From Gigaspora margarita (lineage: Eukaryota; Glomeromycota; Glomeromycetes; Diversisporales; Gigasporaceae): DNA of 64,000 nucleotides. Within the stretch, counting starts at the first letter, position 1. The number at the start of each line of letters is the position of its first letter. The notes under the pieces were generated by a model. The model worked only from the letters and a program-made list of their open reading frames with translations. It did not search any database and had not been told where the DNA came from. The DNA lies in assembly GCA_009809945.1 (NCBI GenBank), contig WTPW01002132.1, forward strand, positions 49,079-113,078. Direction: 5' to 3'. The position numbers and the translations under genes are program-made. Of the stretch, positions 57,858 to 64,000 are shown piece by piece.

Positions 57858-59155
57858 TCAGTTAAAAAAAAAAGCAAACCAAAAACAAACCAAAAACAAA
57901 AAATACAAGAAATGAATACTTCAACCTATTCTAGAATACTAATAGTTAATAAAGTATTCACTCTGATATCGAACTGATCTTTAATTTTTATATAATAATC
58001 ATTATACAGCTATAGTATTACTACTACTTCATTTTAACTCTACTTATAAAATCTATAAACCTTATGACTCTCAACTTAATATTATTAACCTATATTATAG
58101 TTAGATTTTTATTTTAGTTGAGATTACGAAAATAAGCTCATATAATAAAAGATAGCTTAAATTACCAAGTTTAAGCGATTAACTGTACCCATAAGCTAAA
58201 TTTAAACATTCAAATATACCTCTCATTTAACTTCTGAATTACTTCCCAGATTACTGAATTACTTTGACAATTTATAAAACAGAGTATATACTTTAAGATT
58301 TTTTTAGTATCCAGTTCTGCCAATTTGTATCCATGGTAGCCAAACTATTTTTGTAACTGCAAAATGTTACTCCAATATGTAAAACATATTGTGTACAATT
58401 TTGTGTTGATCATCCAATCAAATTAAAACCTGCTATATTAGTATGTAATAATTAGTAAATCCAGTCAGTGATGTAGATGATTATCAGCAAGTATAAGCAT
58501 GAGAAAATTGTGTAAGTATGAGTAATTGATCAGAGAAAACCAAAAAGAAGGACGTCTAAAGTGGAGTAGATTCTTATAATATATTTTATCGAATTAACTT
58601 TAGAGTTAGGATCATCTTAAGTCAGGTTAGAGAGGTTTTAGATTATAATATGTAAGTAAAATTGCCTTCCTGACATTTTTAATTAGGTAGGTTTAGACTG
58701 CCATTTTTGCATTTTTCAAGAGTTTTGCTTCTCTTTTTTGTTTGCTTCACTAAAGATCATCCAAATTCGATAATTTGATTGGCCAATTGTCACGTGATTC
58801 CACACTACTTTAGACAACTCTAAAAAAAGGAAATTTTGAAGAAAATCACCAAACATTGCATTTTTAAATAGTAAATTTTGGCAAATTTTGGTCAAAAATA
58901 AGCATTCCTGAGCCAAATTTTGTATAAAAATAAGCAAACTAGTCACTGACCTATCTATATATAGCTTGGGGTCCTAGGTTGCCCAATAGAATAAAGGGCA
59001 ATACCCGCTTATGTTCTTTATAATATATACATAAATGAGAGACAAAGCAAAATTAAGGCTATATAATTTAGCGCAGTAAAATGGCGATATTTTAAAAATC
59101 TTATAAAACCACTATTGTACTCTAACAAAAAAAATTTCTTGTAAAATTTTAACTA
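57858..59155. other. intergenic with decayed repeat
   Basis: 58600-58975 ends in GACCTATCTATATATAGCTT GGGGTCCT, the same end as the MITE at 55171-55350, and contains the AAATTGCCTTCCTGACA repeat seen at 48100. The minus-strand frame at 58716-58946 lies inside this repeat and is not taken as a gene. Confidence 0.55.
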
Positions 59156-59505
59156 CAGTTCTGGCCAGTATAAGATGTCCACCTTTTATATATGAATACA
59201 AAATTGCTTATAATTTACAAACAAATAACTTTAAAAACAATCTGTCTTACAAATTTGTTGATTTTAGTTTAAACTACAATTCTGTAAAATAGATTTTTAT
59301 TTTTATTATAAATTTAAAAAATTATTTGAGTTTAAAGTTAATATGTAATCAAAAATTTGGCGTTTAATATATAAAAAAATTGGGTTTATAGATTTTTAAC
59401 CAATTAGAATTTTGTTATACAAAAAAATAGCCAATCAGATTTGAGTATAAATCTCAAAATTTGGCACTTTTAAAAAAATTGAATATCTTATGCTGGCCCG
59501 AACTG
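59156..59505. mobile_element. mariner-like MITE copy B, 350 bp
   Basis: Ends CAGTTC(T/G)GGCCAG(T/C)ATAAG and complement, flanked by TA at 59154-59155 and 59506-59507. Confidence 0.88.
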
Positions 59506-59507
59506 TA

Positions 59508-61131
59508 TAAGATCTCTTGTCTCGCATGCACTATCCTAACCCTAGCTAACAAAAAAATGAGTTACTTTTGATTTTTGTTGTTTTGATTTCACGTTATACC
59601 AAATCATAAAGCGTTATAGCACACCTGCGCAAAAATGAGTAAATCTGTATAATTATATTAGAACAAGGTGAGACCTGAGTTGTGAAATAGTGAAATCCGC
59701 TTTGTAGATTGGGTTAGAGTGAAAACTGCGTTTTATTATATTTTTATTATATAAAAGCGAATTTTACTCTCATGTAATGATCATAGCAGGTTTTACTATT
59801 TTACAACTCAGGTTTCACCCTGCTGTATTATATTTATTTCTTGAAATAAATTGTCCAAATAAAAAAGCAAACAGTTATTCAAAATTCAGAGGTTTTGAGA
59901 ATATATTCATACTTGTAAAGTAAATTCTCATTGAGTACATTTGATTCATCGTACATCTGAATTTATACTACTACTATTAAGATAATCAATTTAGTAAATT
60001 CATAAAACACAGTATTCACAAATGTGAGGAATTACTTTATTTATTTAAAATTAGCAAATTATATTAATGTGAATTCAAATTAAGTCATATATTTAAAAAG
60101 TCTAATTTGAATATGATCATATTTTAAAATATTCTAATTTATATATAATCAGATTTTCAATGTTTATAATTACTATATAAAATTCTTTGAATGTCTTTAA
60201 TAAATAGATAAATAAATTTTGATTTTTTTTTATTTCTTTTAAATCATAGTTTTGTAAGTTTTATGTTAATCAATAATAATCAAGGGATTTTAATTTCTAA
60301 ATAAAATATTCAATCTGAAATTTGGCATGCGGCTATAAGTGTCCAAATAAGTCAGCTTAAATCAGCTAATTGTTACACCAAAAAGTTTGCTAAACTTAGC
60401 AAGCCCTTATAGAATTGACAAATAGTGACAAATATGCTGGCTTATTTGTAACACTATTCGCAACTGATTCTGGAATATAACTACTTTGCTAAAACAAATT
60501 ACTAATACGATTATTTTTTTAACTACTTACTATTGTTAATAAGTTATTTTTAGGATTCTGATTATGACTTATTTTGTTATATATATATAAAATTAGAGCT
60601 AAAGATGACAAGCAACAAAGGATTAACCAGTGGCATACTTTTTGAAAAATTTTTGCTTACTCTTTTATTATTATTTTTTTTTTTAAGAATAAGGTTATTT
60701 CAACTCAATAAATATGAAAATTGATAATTTTTTTACAAAAGTAAATTGTTAGAATGTAAATACATTCACTTTTATTTTTTAAATGTCAAACTTAATCAAG
60801 TTACTTTATATTTAACAATAATTTTATATTTAGAATATGAAAACTTTTCTGGCTGTATATTTCAGATTTCAGGATTTAACTTTAGATCTGTTGTCTTTTA
60901 AGGTGAGACTGTAGTAATAATAAATTGAGTTTAATTATATAATGAATAAAAAAATGCTTTAATGATGGTTATTAGCATACACTATATATAAAGAAAAAAT
61001 TGAATCTTGTCATCAGTCATTTTATCTTGTGATACTATGGTTTCACAGAAAATTAATTCATAAATTATTTATGTAAGAGATAAATTACACTATACATATA
61101 AACTATTTATTATTAATTTCATGTGTATAAT
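59508..61131. other. AT-rich intergenic
   Basis: 59660-59825 carries an imperfect inverted pair (GAGACCTGAGTTGTGAAATAG and complement of TTTTACAACTCAGGTTTCAC), a possible MITE. Another small inverted pair, AAATAAGTCAGC/GCTGGCTTATTT, lies at 60345 and 60440. No gene. Confidence 0.45.
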
Positions 61132-61399
61132 CAGTATTGGGCTGGACATTGGACATGGACATTGGACCACCTATGTCCATTCCAGTACAGCCCATTGGAC
61201 CAGAATGAGTTGGACATTGGACATTGTGTAACATTAAATCTGTACATAATCATGTGACAATTGGCCATCAAATTATAAAATTTTGTACTATTATGCTTGA
61301 ATTATTATACTATACTTTTGATACATAGATAAAATTCAAATAATTTAACAATTTAAAAATAATTATAATCACTATAAGAATCAGTAATTGTAATACAAT

Positions 61400-61893
61400 A
61401 TGTGTCTGAAAATAGGCTACTACCAAAATAAGCTACCTCCTTCTTTAGGTCAAAAAACTCAAAAATGTCTTTGATCTGAAAATAAGCTACTCCACGATCG
61501 ACAATAGTCACTACATAGTAAAGTCCAAAGTTTACTATGTAAATCGATTACTGCTTAAGTAAACATATTTAGGAGATCAAATTACACATATTTTTAAATT
61601 TTTAGAAAAATTGAAGAATATTTTATTAATTGACTTTTAATTTTTTATTCAACGAAAAAATTAAATTTTTTTAAAAAAATATATTTGATGAATGTATAAT
61701 TAAAAGTTTCATAACAAAAAGTTCTTCATTTTTAATGAAAATTTCGATATATGTGTATTTTGATATTCCAAACAAGTTTACTTAAGTGATAGTTATCAAT
61801 TTACATAGTAAAATCTAAACTTTACTATGTAGCAACTATCTGTGATTGACCAAAAATCAATTTTACCTGAAAATTAGCTTATTTCGAACACAT
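61400..61893. mobile_element. nested TIR element (TGTGT-CGAAATAAGCTA family)
   Basis: Left ATGTGTCTGAAAATAGGCTA and right (complement) ATGTGTTCGAAATAAGCTA. Inner inverted repeats GCTACATAGTAAAGT / ACTTTACTATGTAGC. A homologous body lies inside the nest at 8758-11945. Confidence 0.75.
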
Positions 61894-62007
61894 ATGGTAA
61901 TGATAATTGGTAACTTACTATGTAGCAACTATCTGTGATTAACCAAAAATCGATTTTACCCAAAAATTAGCTTATTTCGAACACATACGGTAATGATAAT
62001 TGGTAAC
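61822..62007. repeat. 93-bp tandem duplication
   Basis: 61822-61914 repeated at 61915-62007 (TTACTATGTAGCAACTATCT start), spanning the right end of the nested element plus flank. The copies differ mainly by transitions. Confidence 0.9.
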
Positions 62008-62284
62008 TCTAGAGTTATATATTAAATAGAATTCTTTTATTGCTCAGGTTTATAAAGAATTTTATTGCAACTTATGCTAATTTAGAATTAATTTTAAATT
62101 CTTTTATTACATAGATTTAAATAGAATTTTGTTATAGCTTATATAATAAATAATTTTAAAAATTTTAGTAAATTGTTGGACATATTGGACATGGACTATG
62201 TCCAAGTATATGTCCAATGTCCAGTCCAGTCCAATCATGTTAAAATTAGATGGACATATGTCCAATGCCAACACTGTGTATAAT

Positions 62285-63499
62285 AGTATTGCTTTAGAAT
62301 TTTGAAATTCATGAGTGCAGGTTAAATTAATTATGAAAAAATTAACTGAGACAAAGAAAGAACAGTTACAATATTAAATTTACTCTTGAAATGATGCCAC
62401 TAATGTACTAACGCGAAAAGTAGACAATAAAAATATCATTATTCTTCAGCCAGTGAACAAGGGCATATGGTTTTGACATAATTTTGATGTTTAATACAAA
62501 AAAGAATTATCAGGCCAAAAAATATGGGTTGTGCAATTTTGGAATTTTTAAACTCCTACTTATTTTATTCAAAAGAAATTAATTGGAATCACCATAGTAA
62601 ATTTTCTTTAACCAATTTAAATAAATATGTTGACTTATTTAACACGTGTTGTAAACAAGAAGACAAGAAGAACATTTATACGTATTTTACCAATCATTTC
62701 GTACAAACTTTGATATATCTTGTATATACATACATATAATGAATATAACTATCAATAAGTCAATTAAGATAATGCTGTACTTTATTTATATGTACGAATT
62801 TTGCAGTATTGATTTTAATTCTAATAATTTTTTGCACAATTCGATCAAATCGTCAATATAATAATTTTATTCAGTCACATTAAATCTTAGTGGGTCCTCC
62901 TTAGGAGTTAAATTACATATTTCTCATGCAATAGGTCACAAGATTATAATTTATGTTATTAATATTGAGCTTGACCTCCGGCTATAGCAGATCAATATAG
63001 TATAGATGAGCAGATAAGCTATAATTCCTAACTCTAACGCTAATATATATACAGTAATACCGGATCAATATGGTACAGCTTTTAAAAATCAGCCTGTACT
63101 ATTCTGATTTGCTCACCCATACCATACTGATTGTGAAAATCCTTGCATCCTCCTCGTATAGAAAACTGAGCGCAACGTATACACTATCGTGTATATTCAC
63201 GCAAGCATAAATGCATTTGTTTGAAAATCTCTTATAAAAGGAATGTGTGATTGATTGAGGTTTCATATTTTGATAAACGAAAAAATATTCGCAAAAAAAT
63301 TTTTAGGAGACTTCAAGAACAGTTAACTCAGTGATCATCACTTCATATGATGTCATGCAAAACATTTGTTACCACAATTGTGGACACAAAAACCAACAAC
63401 TTTTTTTTAGAGTGGCCAAAATTTAATTGGCTGATATCACAAAATTTTATTACGATTTTAAAATTTTGTTATGTTTTTTAAAATTTTCTTTCAACACCA
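62285..63499. other. intergenic with one unassigned ORF
   Basis: 62524-62739 (+) encodes MGCAILEFLNSYLFYSKEIN ... KYVDLFNTCCKQEDKKNIYT, 71 residues. Composition is unremarkable and it has no family match, so it could be chance or an exon. The rest is featureless. Confidence 0.3.
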
Positions 63500-64000
63500 G
63501 TAAATGACAATAACGTGACAGCACTAGCAAAAAGAAGGACCAAAGCACAACCCTAGTTAATAACAACATAATAGCACAAACGACAATTCCAAGAAACAAT
63601 GGCACTGACAAGTGACAACACCAAGAAATGACAACACTACCAAATGAAGACACCATGAAACGATGATTCAAAAGATCGACGTACACTCTGCAGAAGACAC
63701 CTGCCGGGTGTTATATCATAAACATCATCGCACGACCTAAGAGGAGAAAGGACTTACCCACACCAACAACAAGGGCAGTAGCCCTTGTTCCAAGGAAACG
63801 AGAGTTGGAAGACATATTAATTAAGTACAGTGTAAAGAAAATGAAGAAGATACACAACACACGAGGCAAAACAGAAGAAACGTTGACTAAAGCACATACG
63901 GCAACACTCGAAGCTGCTGACACGGAAGATGATGTTTCCGAGGGTATCTCAGGTTCAAGCTCAATGAACCCAACATCCACGGACTGGTCAGAGATTATGG
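63500..64000 (+). pseudogene. partial ORF, probable retroelement ORF1/gag-like, off right edge
   Basis: Plus frame open from 63667 to the edge (111 codons): STYTLQKTPAGCYIINIIAR, PKRRKDLPTPTTRAVALVPR, KRELEDILIKYSVKKMKKIH and ADTEDDVSEGISGSSSM. Upstream, the same frame has Thr/Asn/Gln-rich sequence with TGA at 63613 and TGA at 63664 (in KR*FKR). Basic middle then acidic/Ser tail, with GC well above the neighbourhood. This is typical of LINE ORF1 or gag but not proven. The minus-strand frames over it are shadows. Confidence 0.45.

Larger units (their letters stand above)
61132..62276. mobile_element. hAT element, 1145 bp (TTGGACAT family)
   Basis: Ends CAGTATTGG and (complement) CAGTGTTGG. 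Perfect 8-bp duplication TGTATAAT at 61124-61131 and 62277-62284. Dense TGGACATTGGACAT words at both ends. Confidence 0.93.

Overview
The window looks like a piece of a very AT-rich, repeat-laden fungal genome, most probably an arbuscular mycorrhizal fungus (Glomeromycotina, Rhizophagus-like). The basis is family content: Sel1-repeat proteins with 36-residue units, serine/threonine kinases of the expanded 'CxxC ... WIPF' class, an F-box/RNI-LRR protein, a Crinkler (CRN) effector-type protein with ubiquitin-like header, NTPase and nuclease-like domains, FAR1/MULE transposases, Ty3/gypsy and LINE remnants, short introns of about 75-90 nt, and a dense load of small hAT elements with 8-bp target duplications. 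No rRNA or tRNA gene was seen. Assembly Ns (a 147-base block at 1752-1898 and scattered single Ns) mark it as a draft.

Layout. 1-2.4 kb: a partial protein kinase and a Sel1-repeat gene, both on the minus strand; the Sel1 gene is broken only by the N gap. 3.7-8.4 kb: a decayed Ty3/gypsy pol, split by MITEs and low-complexity DNA. 8.76-11.95 kb: a 3.2-kb hAT element with exact 8-bp duplications holding further elements, the innermost of which carries a Sel1-gene fragment. 12.6-17.6 kb: MITEs, a satellite block ending in a Helitron-like hairpin, a transposase remnant, a 415-bp tandem duplication and a roughly 200-bp diverged tandem array. 17.6-22.2 kb: a decayed MULE transposase (FAR1, transposase core, SWIM, zinc knuckle) interrupted by a 1.76-kb terminal-inverted-repeat element. 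22.4-28.8 kb: hAT and MITE copies and a GC-richer island with small exon-like segments, one intron of which carries a 391-bp MITE, then a probable solo LTR. 29.4-31.2 kb: an F-box/LRR pseudogene. 31.7-40 kb: a satellite family in two arrays, an unknown gene fragment, two Sel1 remnants, a 110-120-bp tandem array and a kinase fragment that has lost its glycine loop. 40.2-48 kb: foldback and hAT elements and a multi-pass membrane/coiled-coil pseudogene split by an hAT insertion. 49.3-52 kb: the Crinkler gene. 52.4-55.4 kb: an hAT element holding a LINE with its own target duplication. 56-62.3 kb: more hAT, mariner-like and foldback elements. 63.5-64 kb: a partial ORF running off the edge.

The only gene-length, near-intact host loci are the Sel1 gene, the Crinkler locus (one or two frameshifts) and perhaps the edge-truncated kinase. 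The rest is mobile DNA and decayed host genes. The most informative results come from target-site duplications, which give exact boundaries for about a dozen non-autonomous hAT elements, show the nesting order, and show C/T differences between duplication copies that fit cytosine deamination as one route of decay.
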